A stretch of DNA of 64,000 nt from contig OY744461.1 of NCBI GenBank assembly GCA_963556145.1, forward strand, positions 1,240,001 through 1,304,000. The letters run 5' to 3'. Below the pieces are notes generated by a model, which worked only from the letters and a program-made list of their open reading frames with translations, did not search any database and was not told where the DNA came from. Below, one piece after another: positions 9,901 through 20,124 of the stretch; position 1 is the stretch's first letter, and the number at the start of each line of letters is the position of its first letter. The stretch is from Hygrocybe punicea. Lineage: Eukaryota; Basidiomycota; Agaricomycetes; Agaricales; Hygrophoraceae. The position numbers and the translations under genes are program-made.

Positions 9901-11249
9901 TAGTAATCCATGTGATTCAATTTCAGCCATTCTAAAGCTGCAGAAACTCGCCTTTGGCAAACCAATAAAGGCGTTCGCTCCATGTCTTCTGGAGTTGGTC
10001 TGGCAGGACCAGTGAAAATAAACGCTAGCACTTCATCAAGTTCTTTAATTGTTGGAGGCAACCGTTGATATATCTTTGGTGTTGGGTTTTGAAACATGAT
10101 AGCATTTGCTTTCATTTTATGCATCCCAGATGAGACACGAACAATACATTTGTTGTGACGAACACGGGCAATCAAAAGTTGTTCAGCAAATGTTAGATTT
10201 TGAAGTTGTGCAGGAATGCTTCCCATCCAAAGTCCATTCGCCAAAGCATATTTGGGAGTTTGGCCTTTATTCAGACTGAGCACACATGGTTTGCATATCC
10301 ATTTACATGTGTCATCTAGCACTGGACCTTTGATATCCTCTATTGGATCAGAACAATGATATCGTTCACATCTTGTGATTCCCATATTGTCTCTAGTTAA
10401 TATTTTCAGATTAACCTTCGTCTTTGACAATAAAGACATGTTTTTCAATGCAACCAATTGACCACATACAGCACACCCACTTTCTTGGAAACATTCAGGT
10501 GATGTATCTCTGCACCAGTTGCTGATTATGGTTTCCTTCAATTCAATAGATGGAGGAGGAGGAGGAGGAAATAATTGCTCATCTGACTTGTCCAATTCTT
10601 CTTTCATTTGAGCCTGAGTTTCTTCTTTGCCGCACTCATATGTTTCTGTCATTTTTTGTCTTCTGTACCACTGTTTACACAGGTCTTTATGTGATTTAAT
10701 ATCATGCACATGAAAAATAGAAACATGAGTATCACAAGCTGAACAATTATGCCTCATTAATGCCACAGATAGATCTTGTCCATGTAATCTTCGTAATGTC
10801 TTTGACAAATATATACCATGTATTGTTGTTATTTCACCAATATCCTTCACTGTCAAATTTGGCAGAAGTTCATGTAAAGGCATTTTAACACATGCATATG
10901 TTTTTCTATCTTCATATAAAGTGTTGGCTGTTTGTTCATCAATATGCCCCACATATTCGAATAATATGTCAGAATCATGGTTGATATTATTAGACGGTAG
11001 CATAAAAGATTGAAGAAAGCTAAACTTGAATGTTGGTATTCGTTTACCACCACCAATGTAGTCATATCTATGAACGAAATTTATATATAAAGATTTAAAC
11101 AAGTGTCCGAATAAATTCAAATTGAACACAATTATGTTTGAACGGCTATGCCGTATTATGAAACATAGTGTGGTCCACAGCAACGTTGCATGTGATAGAG
11201 AACTAGTAATACAATGAAATAAATATGCTTTGAAATCATGTCGTCTCAA
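3984..11249 (-). CDS. Helitron RepHel protein with DUF6570-like N-terminus and USP-like C-terminus, 2421 codons
   Basis: Initiator and helicase of rolling-circle transposition. Residues are counted from the first Met; Met83 (position 11003) is a likelier start because the first 82 residues look untranslated. Order: Cys-His clusters (about 165-300), DUF6570-like block with YALANGLWMGSIP and RVRHNKCIVRVSSG (about 300-470), Helitron Rep domain with FITFAPADINHP and HLH at 797-799, two catalytic tyrosines in YITDYITK (987, 991), then PIF1 helicase: Walker A GGMAGTGKS (Lys1549), IDEVSM (Asp1618), LRENMRQ, and motif VI near 1960 (DYACQGRTRPNNVV). The C-terminus (about 2140-2421) has DWSCAYDSLF (Cys2168), CxxC pairs, HFTARIF (His2368) and WFHDG, the layout of a ubiquitin-specific protease with a zinc ribbon. 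No stop or frameshift over 7.2 kb: likely recent and possibly active. The protease call is inference. Confidence 0.9.
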   Translation of the reverse strand: MRRHDFKAYLFHCITSSLSHATLLWTTLCFIIRHSRSNIIVFNLNLFGHLFKSLYINFVHRYDYIGGGKRIPTFKFSFLQSFMLPSNNINHDSDILFEYVGHIDEQTANTLYEDRKTYACVKMPLHELLPNLTVKDIGEITTIHGIYLSKTLRRLHGQDLSVALMRHNCSACDTHVSIFHVHDIKSHKDLCKQWYRRQKMTETYECGKEETQAQMKEELDKSDEQLFPPPPPPSIELKETIISNWCRDTSPECFQESGCAVCGQLVALKNMSLLSKTKVNLKILTRDNMGITRCERYHCSDPIEDIKGPVLDDTCKWICKPCVLSLNKGQTPKYALANGLWMGSIPAQLQNLTFAEQLLIARVRHNKCIVRVSSGMHKMKANAIMFQNPTPKIYQRLPPTIKELDEVLAFIFTGPARPTPEDMERTPLLVCQRRVSAALEWLKLNHMDYYDLDISYENLAQYPDHGIPVVVAYRPADTNKEPEATSAFDNEVEDGVEDGPCPFVVSGVTGENLDITSPKALIARATKHLIDDHGGVLAISHARNPESFFNNPQLYPMMFPCLFPYGLGGISSIDNDVLSISDMMHKRHLLMYHDKRFQTDPYFPLIAFNQEQIKDSTTGGYLLTNKHNFNDIADRLMNINTAVLDDLSKRLSRGDRVKPDTSEEKACYKLISDLDHVAGQVKGSITNKKYMRNEIWSLISYIGAPTWFITFAPADINHPLCLYYADNKERFYPKLRLPQDCYKLIANNPVAGARFFHFTTEMFIKHILGINESHPGLYGNTSGYYATVEEQGRLTLHLHMLLWIKGCLTPQEIRDKIMGENSDFQKRLVEYLESLCVGQFMTGSKDEVSQKMEQTMSKPEYQPPTCVMPDPPSYNCSMNCQYHNKRSTWWQRFQDVVDDLLLRLNVHNRHDGKKKPYCLNSKGECKRRFPRDIFQQTFVEPNTGALNLKHGEPWMNTVTPEVTYMLRCNSDVTSLLSGTAIKAIVAYITDYITKFSLKTYSIFEVIKSIFDKNSEMIGGDLKRKDKVRKLFTQIVNSLTSKMEIGAPMASLYVLGNPDHYTSHKFVPFFWRSYVKEVISAWSDEEIPNICEDQNNAQKVVIGKNNGAYIGLSKVNNYMFRPALYDNVSLYDWIRLATMEPKKRRTKTKTKRARKEPVQNQIFDNLGCDDLSDSCTEPTNVDYSSDDNLSDVVDNDILMEIDEIPKPDSLNRHAGTEIADKTNEVDLNKLTKFENDYTLHSNHPQYLTHHAKMKGNDPFIVPNFIPNTLPRADRGDREYYCCTMLTFFKPWRSGKELKSKLQTWDNAFIDHEFSKRELEIMKYFGLRYECLDARDDFSAKRQKNNTANIRYSWATSNGLDELDDMHNAEFAFNGDDFNNNIDEDNNDTEILLKLGQKGQKRKDQMLIAERTLKRSGWLDDCIDGTPDIGPLIPIEPPVVQSAKLWRTAVLAKKKEIIDDRNKNLPTNTATINKLGNFQYNDVKIVDAAYINHMFIPANRADRHLIDVTINDYKLNTDQKRAFHIIANHSTLINGSDKLCMYLGGMAGTGKSQVIKALTSFFGKHNENHRFVVLAPTGGAAALVNGSTYHSILGINQGGSSRSLAQVRANLDGVDYIFIDEVSMLSCRDMYKISAQCAKARGVYDEPFGGINMIFAGDFGQLPPAMSGAPLYSGTVGVQINSSQTIANQEAAIGKALWHQITTVVILRENMRQTNQSEEDVQLRLALENMRYKACTPKDIAFLRTRVAGKGPNDPKLAQKKFRNVSVITALNAQKDKINELGIQRFAAENRRPLTSFYSIDRWNDPTSSNSKRKSHHMSTILDPIRHTKILEPSLQKLLWSQPHASSSDHIPGRLDLCVGMPVMLRNNDATECYITKGAEGIVVGWQSAIGPEQQTVLDTLFVRLLNPPKKINIEGLPENVVPITKHVTSTMCSLPNDDVISLSREQVLVLPNFAMTDYACQGRTRPNNVVDLSSCRNHQSYYTCLSRSASAAGTIIMQGFDPKVITGGASGYLRQEFRELELLDEITKLKYQGLLPDHVKGDQRNSIIDQFRKWKGKSYIPKNIHHAIAWKATEQLNQYTTQPSPWQLIKHMNKNQKADFRNLNFVPAKGTVPITVTHKNSTANVLQNKKRKLQQVVSSSSIVKKRRKTSTIELNEPKGFIWDAEDWSCAYDSLFTILLAIWNEDPSSWKKRFNSINEILKILSLGFKRSKNHTTDLETVRNTIRHLLHQDKPEIFPYGQVGIAISDLAHYIMKANEPMTSTCLKCMNCENITILENDRCDAIFHCSYSFSGTISTCLAQIIVNRQWHKCQLCWGEITKFIAFNKIPPLIMFTVDSIENLIISQVINLSIDDISTAYTLRGIVYFGDAHFTARIFINSMVWFHDGISTRSICINEGDIDDFSNINLLSCNGNNAVLFIYAQS

Positions 11250-11255
11250 TAGCGA

Positions 11256-11732
11256 TCACATGAGCAATGCTTTGATCATTTTACAACGACATTGGACAGT
11301 GATAGGTTTGAGAAGACAATACAAAGCAAAGAGATATTTAGGAGGTAAGAAATATGTTCTGGCATATTGAATAGAACGTATTCGCATTTTGAAGGCGCTA
11401 TTTTTAAATGTAGTCCAAACGAATAATGGATCGACTGTCAAGTTATCTTTTGTTTCTTTTGTTATTCCAATGATCTTTACATATAGTGTTGCATTTATTT
11501 GCATCAATATTGTTGCATCGCCCTGATCTGGGGCCAACTCATGTTCTATGAGTTTTCTTTGAAAAACATCCAATTCTTGGGTCAAGGTCGATATCACAGG
11601 ACAGGAAATTGGTTCAGGAGAGATATACATGAGTTTGTCTTGGCATAGTTGTGGAAATAATGTTGCATTTGCAAGGAAATATAGATAAGTCAAACATGCA
11701 ATGCAGACACGGATGATGTTGTGGGGATTCAT
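11256..11732 (-). CDS. Hypothetical 158-residue open frame upstream of Helitron-1 helicase
   Basis: Open frame ending seven bases before the first Met of the helicase frame, on the same strand. The N-terminus is hydrophobic (VCIACLTYLYFLANA) and could be a signal or anchor segment. No family was recognised. It could be a small Helitron gene, an upstream exon of the helicase, or a chance frame in AT-rich DNA; the short gap and the shared strand are the only support. Confidence 0.3.
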   Translation of the reverse strand: MNPHNIIRVCIACLTYLYFLANATLFPQLCQDKLMYISPEPISCPVISTLTQELDVFQRKLIEHELAPDQGDATILMQINATLYVKIIGITKETKDNLTVDPLFVWTTFKNSAFKMRIRSIQYARTYFLPPKYLFALYCLLKPITVQCRCKMIKALLM

Positions 11733-11766
11733 GAGGATTTGTGACAGTAAGAGGAAACACCGCCCA

Positions 11767-12820
11767 TTTAACTAGTCAAGTGGTTCGGATCATGAATAAC
11801 AATTAACACAATGGGATTGATCATATGACATTATATTATTTGTAAGCTTTTCCCAAAACACCATAAGGCGTGCCTGAATCTTTAGAAATCTGTGTTTACT
11901 TTTTTTATTCCATTCTATGTTCCTGTGACATGCCTTGATACAGGCCAAAAATGCATCTGTATCATGAATAGCTGCCTTACGATCTTATTAGGGGTCTGGC
12001 TGACAAGACATTGATCAAACCGACTGAGAAGAACAATGGTACCCCCTTTTAAGATATTTTGTGGATTTAATCTTCAGAGTCTCAGTGATATTTATTTCTA
12101 GCTTGCTCAACAGACAAAACAGGTATTGAAGTTGAACAACCAGGCTGTTTGACAACTGTGCATATTTGACAATTGCTTGGTAATTCATGGAAATTATCAT
12201 TGTTCTTCATCCTTGTCAGAAATACATTGTAATTTTTATGGAGCTGTACGTATCATTCCCACACAAGTATACTGTATTATTCCGGTACCAAAGAGTCATA
12301 GCTCCCCTTGGAGTGACAGTTATATCTTCCACTACAAGAGGGGGTTTTGTTACTCTTGTATCATTGTATCCTCATTTAATAGGTCCATAAAGTTCGTGAT
12401 TCTGGTTTCTTACATATATTCAATTTGAATTTTCATTAGCCCGAATGAGAGTCATCTCAGGTTGTCCTTCTCAAGTTGAGTGTGTAGGTGGTTGTACAAC
12501 TGAACTGAAAGTAATGCATTCACCAGGATATATTTTAGACAAACAGATTTTCAGTCAACAAGATTGATGCCTTATGCTGTATCTATGCTCACTATCATGC
12601 TCAATTCTTATGGTCATAGGACAGTAACACAAACCATTTTTAACGGAGCAAAAAGAAATACATATATAGAAACTGTACAAATGTTAATAGTAGCGATGTA
12701 TGAGGAGGACATTTGAGGGCACAGATTGTCACCAAGTTTCCAGAAATCAACGACTGGGATACAGTCTTTTTAGTCAAATATAATAAATACTCCACAAAAG
12801 AAGGACTTACTCCTCCGAAA
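11767..12820. other. AT-rich stretch without a supportable gene
   Basis: Only short, overlapping frames on both strands, none with recognisable motifs. No repeat of note was seen apart from the TTTAACTAGT copy at 11767-11776. Confidence 0.5.
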
Positions 12821-14744
12821 TTAAGGCCCGGGATCAAGTTTGGATGTCGATGGCTTGGGAGATGAAGGCCTCGTTTGGCTTGGAGTAATGGAGAGTAGGA
12901 TTTCGGGTGGAACGATGTTGCTCCAATCCACATCCATTGATGAAGCGCTGGGCTCTGCAGGGGTCAATGACTGGTGGCGTGACGATGCACGCGTATTGGG
13001 ACGGAATCCTAGGACATGGAGAAGATCAGAATTGGAATATATACAGCCTATGATGTAATGTTGAAATACATACCCGGAGTCGGAGACTTCTTCGGTGGCT
13101 TCACCAGGTTGAGCTTCTCTACGATAATGCCCGCTTGCTCCGAAGCAACATCCAATTTCCTCCTCTTTGCCATCTCGCCATCCTCGTGACCATCGCTGGG
13201 AGACATCTTTTCAGGTTCGGGAGATCCGTCATCGTTGTCCATGGTTATATCATTATCAACATCCAACAACCCCGCCCACTCTGGTCCTAAAATGTCCAAC
13301 TTCGCGGATTCCGGTGCCACAACATCCGGCTCGGGGGCGATGGGTGGCTTAATCTCCATTGTCAATTTCTCCGATGCCGATTGCCGGGTTGTGCGCGACG
13401 ACCCAATTTCAACAGCGACTGCGAGATGTCAGTGCATTAATCATAACAAGGTGAGCAACGTACGCATTTGGGCCTTAGACCGCTTCTTCTTTACCGGGGC
13501 TACGTCCTCCTCCATCTTTATGTCGTCTATACATGAATAAATGTGTTGGATCATTGTTTTGATATTCGGAATTCAATCACTCACCCTCATCGTCGTCCTC
13601 GGCTTTGGACTTGATTGTGCGCTCTGTCATGATGAAGGGTTTGCATGTATGACAATCACAGACAATGAAAGTACTTACTGGACTTGGGCTTGGGCTTGGG
13701 CTTCTTTTTGTCCTTCTCGGACGAATTGTCTGCGCCACCTGAATATTCAATAGATCTATACACCACTATGGTTGAAAATTTGTACAAACCAGCAGAAGAT
13801 GCCTTCTGTTTTTTGACCGATTTTGACTTGGCTTTGCCCTTGCCCTTGCCCTGGGCAACTGGCTCCTCTGCAAATGTATTATATCATTAGCACAATCACA
13901 CATGTAATTCTAGATCACACCTTCATCATCATCCGCCACATCAGAATCAACGAGGACACTATGTCCTTTACACCAAGCAATAACATGACCGATGATCTCG
14001 AGCTTTGTGGCGTCCGGAAGCTCACCGAATGACCAATTTGCCAAGGTTCCGCTGTGCCATGCTGGCACGGATTCGTCGTATTTTGCCCAATCTATGATGC
14101 CAGACATGAGAATTCATTTGGCCATAAATACATATATACTTACCTAGATCCTCGGGCTTGATCTCGGTGTTCACAGCGCCATGTTGAATCAAAGCCGATG
14201 GAGAATGTTTCCCGACATAAAATTCTTTCAGGAGCCAATCATCGAAGATCTTGCTTCGCCAGTCACGGGTAACCTCGTTTGCCCGTTTCGCCACCAAGAC
14301 TTCTGCCCAAATTTTGTCCATGACAGTGTCGGTATACTTGAGGTAATCCCGAAGTGAATCGGTCCCTTCCTTATCATTTTTGACGTAGTCCGGCGAGTAG
14401 TTGGGTGCCTTGTTGTATGCGATGGCTGCTGTCGCGTAGATGTACATATCCATTTGATAAATCAAGCGACGGAGCGGTTCCTCGTATCGTTCGGGGATTT
14501 CGCGCCATAACTCACCTCGGGCGGTGGCATCGTGGGGGTGTGTCTTCAGTACATAGAAATTACGAGAAAATACGGGAATGGTGCCGGATTCCTTGTTGGG
14601 TGCCGGAATCTTGGGCGGGACCATGTACTGGATTTGGAAGATGCGATGTAGCTCCTGCAGCTTTTTGGGCGGCGCATCAGGCCAGTACTTGAAGGCGGCG
14701 GGATTGACAGCGGGAGTCGAGGTTTTGACGATTGGCAAGGACAT
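12821..14744 (-). CDS. Gene A: spliced gene for a 514-residue lysine-rich and acidic, probably nuclear protein
   Basis: Eight exons join in phase: 14144-14744, 13921-14091, 13867-13790, 13738-13679, 13623-13585, 13526-13464, 13418-13074 and 13008-12821, with GT-AG introns of 48-65 bp. The summed length, 1545 nt, is an exact codon multiple and stop-free. Start is the Met of MSLPIVKTSTPAV; the frame also opens upstream. The first 250 residues look folded (LWREIPERYEEPLRRLIYQ, DWRSKIFDDWLLKEF). They are followed by basic tracts (KGKGKAKSKSVKKQK, KDKKKPKPK, VKKRSK), an acidic middle (DVDNDITMDNDDG) and a Ser/Pro tail. I do not recognise the family. Basic and acidic tracts suggest chromatin or DNA binding. 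Intact, unlike the transposon genes nearby. Confidence 0.75.
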
Positions 14745-15139
14745 GGTAGATGAAATAAAAGTTTTTTGGTCGACGTGTGAGGCGATTTGAGAGCAAAAGA
14801 AAAGGGCGGATTTATTACTCAACACTCCAGACTATGAATACGGATGTCATGACCACGTGACCAGATCAATCGCCACATGTTTGACCTCATGTTCGGCTTC
14901 TTTGCATGCATAAACAACAGATCTATTTATTTATGTTTTTGATGTGGCTCGAGCTTGGAAGTTGTCCAAAGCTAGTAATTGCACGCAGAAAACCGACATG
15001 TGCAGCGTATGGAATATTTTCCAGTTGGTAAGGCGATAAATCGAGTTAATTCGTTCGATGAATATTCACGGACTGGTCCGTTGACGGAAAAGCACAACAA
15101 GTCTGACTTGTTGGATGGATGTAGAAGGACTAGATATAC

Positions 15140-15262
15140 TACAACAAACATGTTGTTTGGTGTGTTCGGTCACCGGACATGTTTGGTGGATGTCAATGTA
15201 CGACTAGATATACTACACCGAACACACCGAACACGTCCGATCTGTTCGGTGGATATTGCTCT
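15140..15262. repeat. CCGAACACACCGAACA-type inverted and direct repeat
   Basis: GGTGTGTTCGGT near 15158 and ACCGAACACACCGAACA near 15222 form an inverted repeat, and ACTAGATATACTACA occurs twice (about 15130 and 15210). The motif ACCGAACACACCGAACA recurs in the same orientation near 22118. The remaining 14826-15504 interval holds no gene I can support. Confidence 0.55.
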
Positions 15263-15504
15263 TTCAAGACATTTAAATGATTCCATTGCTGATCAACGTG
15301 TTTGGCACGTGTTCGTTGTTTTATCATTGCCACTCTTGTCAGGTGACATAATTCTGACGTCTTATAATTAGAAGGTTTGTGGAATCGTCACCACCCGCTA
15401 TCAACCACCCTGAAAGTAATCAATCATTAAGGTATTGATGTATTAATGATATCTGTGTCTGTTCCTCATCCCACCCATCCGAAATCCTGCCTAGGTCCAC
15501 AAAC

Positions 15505-17327
15505 ATGCCATATAAGAAGGAACTTGGTTATGAACTTTGCATGCACATCTGCCCTGGTCGAAAATGCGACTCTCCAAAAACGAAATGTCTTTTGTGGAAG
15601 AAGGAAGGCAACTCCTGCCAAAGACATGTCGGATCCGCACACCAACATCCCAAATGCGTTTCATCTGGAATTTGTCCGCAGTCAGTATGTCTTGGTCGCA
15701 ACATGCGTGAAAATTCGCAGGGTGTCCGCAATGCGACAGCCGCGGAACTCGATCTCCTTCCACGCAAAAGGCTATCATCTGACTCTGAGATGGAAACATC
15801 ATCTGACTGTGAAACGGAACCGCCAACCACCGTAAGCAACAATGAACGCCGTATAACCACATTAAGCAACAATGACAGCCGTGTTTTCAAAATCCTTTTT
15901 ATCCTTGACCCAACAACTCGTATCGCGAGCAAAGCCGCAGCCATTAACGATCTTGCATTCGTCACCACGACCATATCCGACATCGAACTCGATACCATTG
16001 CCCATCTTGATGGTTACGTCCATATCATCAAGTCATACAAGAGTCGCTATTCAGCATGTATTCAAGAATGGGTAATGTCTATTGTTTAATTTGTGGATTG
16101 TTGATACTGAAACGTATTTCACAACAAACAGGTTTATATCGGAATGCGACTACATCATGAGGATGGAGCCCGGCGCTTCAATGTCAAATACATATTTTGG
16201 CCCGAGTTCCTTCATGCAATACTTCGCCATCAAGACAAAGGCGATACGTGGCAAAAGTTCGCATCGGCAGATTGTGTATTTGGTGGTGTGGATATGGGAA
16301 TGTCATACATGTAAGATTGACATCGCTTTAATTAATTCTGCTCCGTTTTCGCTGCATTATACTGATGTCTTGACAGCGGTAACCAATACGGATTGACACT
16401 GGAAAATGTGTCGATTTTCATGACTGGCATGGACGAACTCTGTCGAACGGCACACATCTGGCCGCCTCCGAAGCAGATGAACACGGTCCATTCAAAATGG
16501 ATACAAAATCAAAACTTGCTTCATGTCGCTTTGAATGTAACGCATACGATACGCCCTCAAGCAAAATTATTAAACGATGGCGACCAATTCCCACCAAATA
16601 TTGTCTTGAAACGGACACACAGCGACACCGGTCATTACGTCCTATTACCTGGCGACGCCAAGCGAAATTGGGAATACATGCGCAATAACTGTGAGGTTCC
16701 AGGTTCACGTTGGTTTGGGCAAACATACATCGAACCACTGAGTAAGATGGGCGAATGGCATGTGTTTCTAGTTGGTGGAAAGGTCGTGTATACGGTGCAC
16801 ACCCTGTACAACAAGGAAAGCAAGTCCTGGAAGTGGGATATCGTCTCAAGTTTCTATACCTTGGATGAGTTAAGGTGAGTGCCCTTCATTTTCACTTGTC
16901 ATATCATATGCATGATTGTCTTAACTTTGTCAGAATATTTCAAACGCAGGGGACTCTATTGAAGACGGTGGCGTGCAATCCGGACAGGGGCGCCATTTCT
17001 ATTTGAGAGCAAGGCAGAAACGAGTTCTTCGACTTTGTCCAAAAGACCTACGAAGGGCTTTATGCGATAGAGTCCAATATGGTTGGTGGAAAACCATCGA
17101 TGAGTGTTTTTTGCCGTATGGACATATCGCTCATTGTGGATTCCAAAACGGATACTGTGTCCTATTTCGTGAACGAGGTGGAACGTTATCACACATGCAG
17201 CCTCTGGTCGAACATGAAGTCAGGTCCGAAATCCGTTCGAGCACCCATTGGCTCATTAGCAGACACTTTTGCAGGGGTTTTCTATAAATGGTTGATTGAC
17301 ATCAAAGGTCCATACTCATATTTGTAA
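15505..17327 (+). CDS. Gene B: Cys-rich plus ATP-grasp-like protein, spliced, with one in-frame TGA
   Basis: Exons 15505-16071, 16132-16310, 16377-16874 and 16934-17327 join in phase to 546 codons. The N-terminus MPYKKELGYELCMHICPG is followed by a cluster of Cys and His (about residues 12-75), a likely metal site. The C-terminal half resembles ATP-grasp enzymes: FPPNIVLKRTHSDTGHYVLL, EWHVFLVGGKVVYTVHTLY, then CRMDISLIVDS and YFVNEVERYHTCSLW, which would be the ATP/Mg-binding region. One TGA (17004-17006, codon 439) interrupts the last exon upstream of that motif; CGA would restore a clean frame. An unseen intron could also remove it. Fold assignment is inference from motif order; substrate unknown. 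Confidence 0.6.
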
Positions 17328-17414
17328 TATTATCTGTACAGTCAATGGATCGGTTCGCGTTTATTTCACAAAACAGACATAAGATACAAATATAAATGAT
17401 GCTAAGTGGAGCAA

Positions 17415-19462
17415 TCATTTCGGCACTCCCAAGACCATGACCCATTGCACATTGAGTGAAATGCTCTTCATCATGTCATCTACACGCTTGAATGTATTGA
17501 TGGTGTGTCCAACAACGACACAGGATCCTGCAGGGATATTGTGCGGGAAGATGGGTAGTTGCTGGAGCGATATGAGAGTGGACGTGAAGTCCGCTTTGAC
17601 TTTGCGTGCATCATAGATGGGCACTGACAACACATACTTAAGATATCAATTTATATTAGACGACCGGATGCTTACCAATATCGTAAAATGATAGAGCGGC
17701 CTTATGATAAGATGGAGTGGGTCGACGAGTGAATGGACTAAGTTGTACATTTTTGGATGTCGATGCCTCTATGAAAATCGATTAGGAATTACAACTAAAA
17801 ATGATTAATGCACAAACTGGGAGATGTATCCATTCCACTTGCTGTGGTCGTTGAGAAGGACACATAGTCCTTATACAGTTGGGCCCGAAATTCGGACTCG
17901 CGAATCACCATTCCAATAGCACCGACATATCGCTCCCATTCCCCTTGAAGTAGTGCACCCTGTATAACCTTGACCGGCTTTGTATTGCCACCAATCTTGG
18001 GCTCATCGAGATAGCAGGACTCCACTATGATGACCGATGTAAAGATCGTCGGCATTCCACCTCCGACTGCATGAAAGAAGTTGCGACCAAATGCACCAGT
18101 GGAGATATGGGCAGGGTTATCACGAGAGAGATTAGAGTACCTCCCAGATCTATCAAATGTAATGGCAGAAACCAATAACCTATATTATATCCAATGAATC
18201 GACCAAATTGACCTCAAATTGCTGTTCAAATAACGTACTTTCTGTTGATCTTGTAGATGTCAGTGATGATATCACTGAACTGTGGGTTGCCATTCCCAAT
18301 TGCACTGGACCAGGATACCATTGCTGCTGCCCTGAATGGTTATGAGTAAATGACAAGGGTATAAATGCAATTGCATACTTGATATTGACACAGTCTTGGT
18401 AGGTGTCAACAAGTTGAGGATCCCTCGTGCCAATATCAGACTCATCAACGTTCGGAGATGGTAAGCTAGATTCACGACATCTACATCAAACACCACGGTG
18501 TAATAAGATCCAACACACCTGGTGATCTGCGTCAGTGCATAGGTCAGATCTCCTTCATCGCCACTGGAGCCTTTATCATCGTCGGTATCATCGAGCATGA
18601 TGGCCTTCGTGGACTTCGACTTCTTGGATGGAGTATTAGAAACGCTGTTACAATTAATGAATGAGAATATTCATATCGGCACGTAAAATACACACGAAAT
18701 TGGCTTATCGGGGTTCTTCATCAAGGCTACTTTGCGACGATGCCTAAACAGTCAAACGATTTGTTTGAACAAATGGATATGTCTATGATAACCGAACAAC
18801 TCACTTAGAACCGTAATCCTCTTCCTCTTCCTCTTCCTCCTCTTCCTCACCGTCTCGTGATTGATTAGATGCAGCTTTCAATTTCTTGGTGGGGGAAGGC
18901 GTTTTACTATAGATAACCTGTCAATGATGAGACAATACCTATGAAAAATATTTACACATTGTCGTCATTGTCGGTGACATTGGGAGATGACATTTGACGT
19001 TTCTTTCCACTGTAACAGATTGATATCATGGTGGATATATTTGATATTGAAACACTAACACGTCTTTAACGTTGCGAAACTTGACGGAATGCCTAGGAGG
19101 ATATTGATATTTGTTAACTCATATTGGATAACAATGATATGTGATTATAGATACCTTGTGAGCGTTGACGGTGCCATTACACTGCCAGTGCTTTGAATAC
19201 TGACGGCATCATCATTAGCATCGGACAAAGCCACACTGTCCATTGGTCAAAAATAGATAACGATTAAAACGATGACACATACATATCATCATCAGCCCAA
19301 GTCTTGATGACCTTCTTCCGCTTCTCGATTGTTGCAGAAGGCCGTCTTTAGTGCATGCAATAGAAACTTCAGTTATACCGAGTAAAATAGGGATGCATAC
19401 ATGGTGGCCTTGGATTTTGCTTTCGAGTTTGATTTCGTGGCGGTGGACTTCTTGGGAGGCAT
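17415..19462 (-). CDS. Gene C: 13-exon gene for an about 474-residue nuclear-type protein
   Basis: Starts MPPKKSTATKSNSKAKSK and can be spliced through 12 short introns into one open frame ending LNVQWVMVLGVPK. The N-terminal 190 residues are low complexity, with basic patches (EKRKKVIK, PTKKLKAA, TPSKKSKSTK) and a poly-Glu run. Then comes a folded part: QLVDTYQDCVNIK, SWSSAIGNGNPQFSDII, RYVGAIGMVI, and a C-terminal domain beginning PIYDARK with the stretch GSCVVVGHTINTF. From general knowledge, this tail pattern recurs in multicopy hypothetical proteins of mushrooms; no function is established to my knowledge. No stops within the model. Convergent with gene B, 87 bp apart. Confidence 0.7.
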
Positions 19463-20124
19463 TGGAGAGCGGTAAAAGTTGATGGAATAGTGGATATCAT
19501 CTCCACTCACGCTTTAAATCACTCAAAAACAATAAGCTATGAATTTAAGATGAATCGGTGAATCCAAAACTTCAACAATAACATCAGAGGATCCACCATT
19601 GGCACATGCTCATATACCAAACGAGGCTTCTTGGGCCATGTACTCCATGCAAAGCGCAAAGGTATGCATGAAAAATGGATGACTGTCCACATGATATTCG
19701 CCACAAGTTTATACTGGTAGATTTCATGAATTGTTGACAAATTCAATTAAAGTTAGGAATGGAGACTAAACAAAAAGGGGTATTCATAAAACAAAAATGC
19801 ATAATGCCAAATTAAGAAACATGGGGTATACTAACAGATATTGATGCATAATGGATAGGGGCTAATTTTAATGCTGTGCACACATATACTGTGATGCAGA
19901 ATTAATGCAGAAAAGCTGGAGTACATGCTTGACTATACCATATCCAAACCAGACAGCTGACAACCAACATTATGTGGTGCATTTGAAAGACATGGAAAGG
20001 ATCCGTATTATGCAAAATGACGCAAACTTCAATATTGAAGAATGCAATACAAAAACAAAAGCAAAACGGATCCTGAAAGCTATCATCACATGGACATCAA
20101 AAGCCAATATGGATATGATCGGTG

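Larger units (their letters stand above)
3915..11766 (-). mobile_element. Helitron-1, rolling-circle transposon with one intact RepHel gene
   Basis: The 3' end on the minus strand is CTAG (3915-3918) followed by T, preceded by a short hairpin (3929-3945) about ten bases upstream, the classic Helitron terminus. It sits inside an intron of KDZ-2. The 5' end (expected A then TC) could not be fixed; the right border given here is only the position of a 10 bp direct repeat, TTTAACTAGT, found at 3910-3919 and 11767-11776. The element contains the giant helicase gene and possibly a small upstream frame. Confidence 0.7.
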
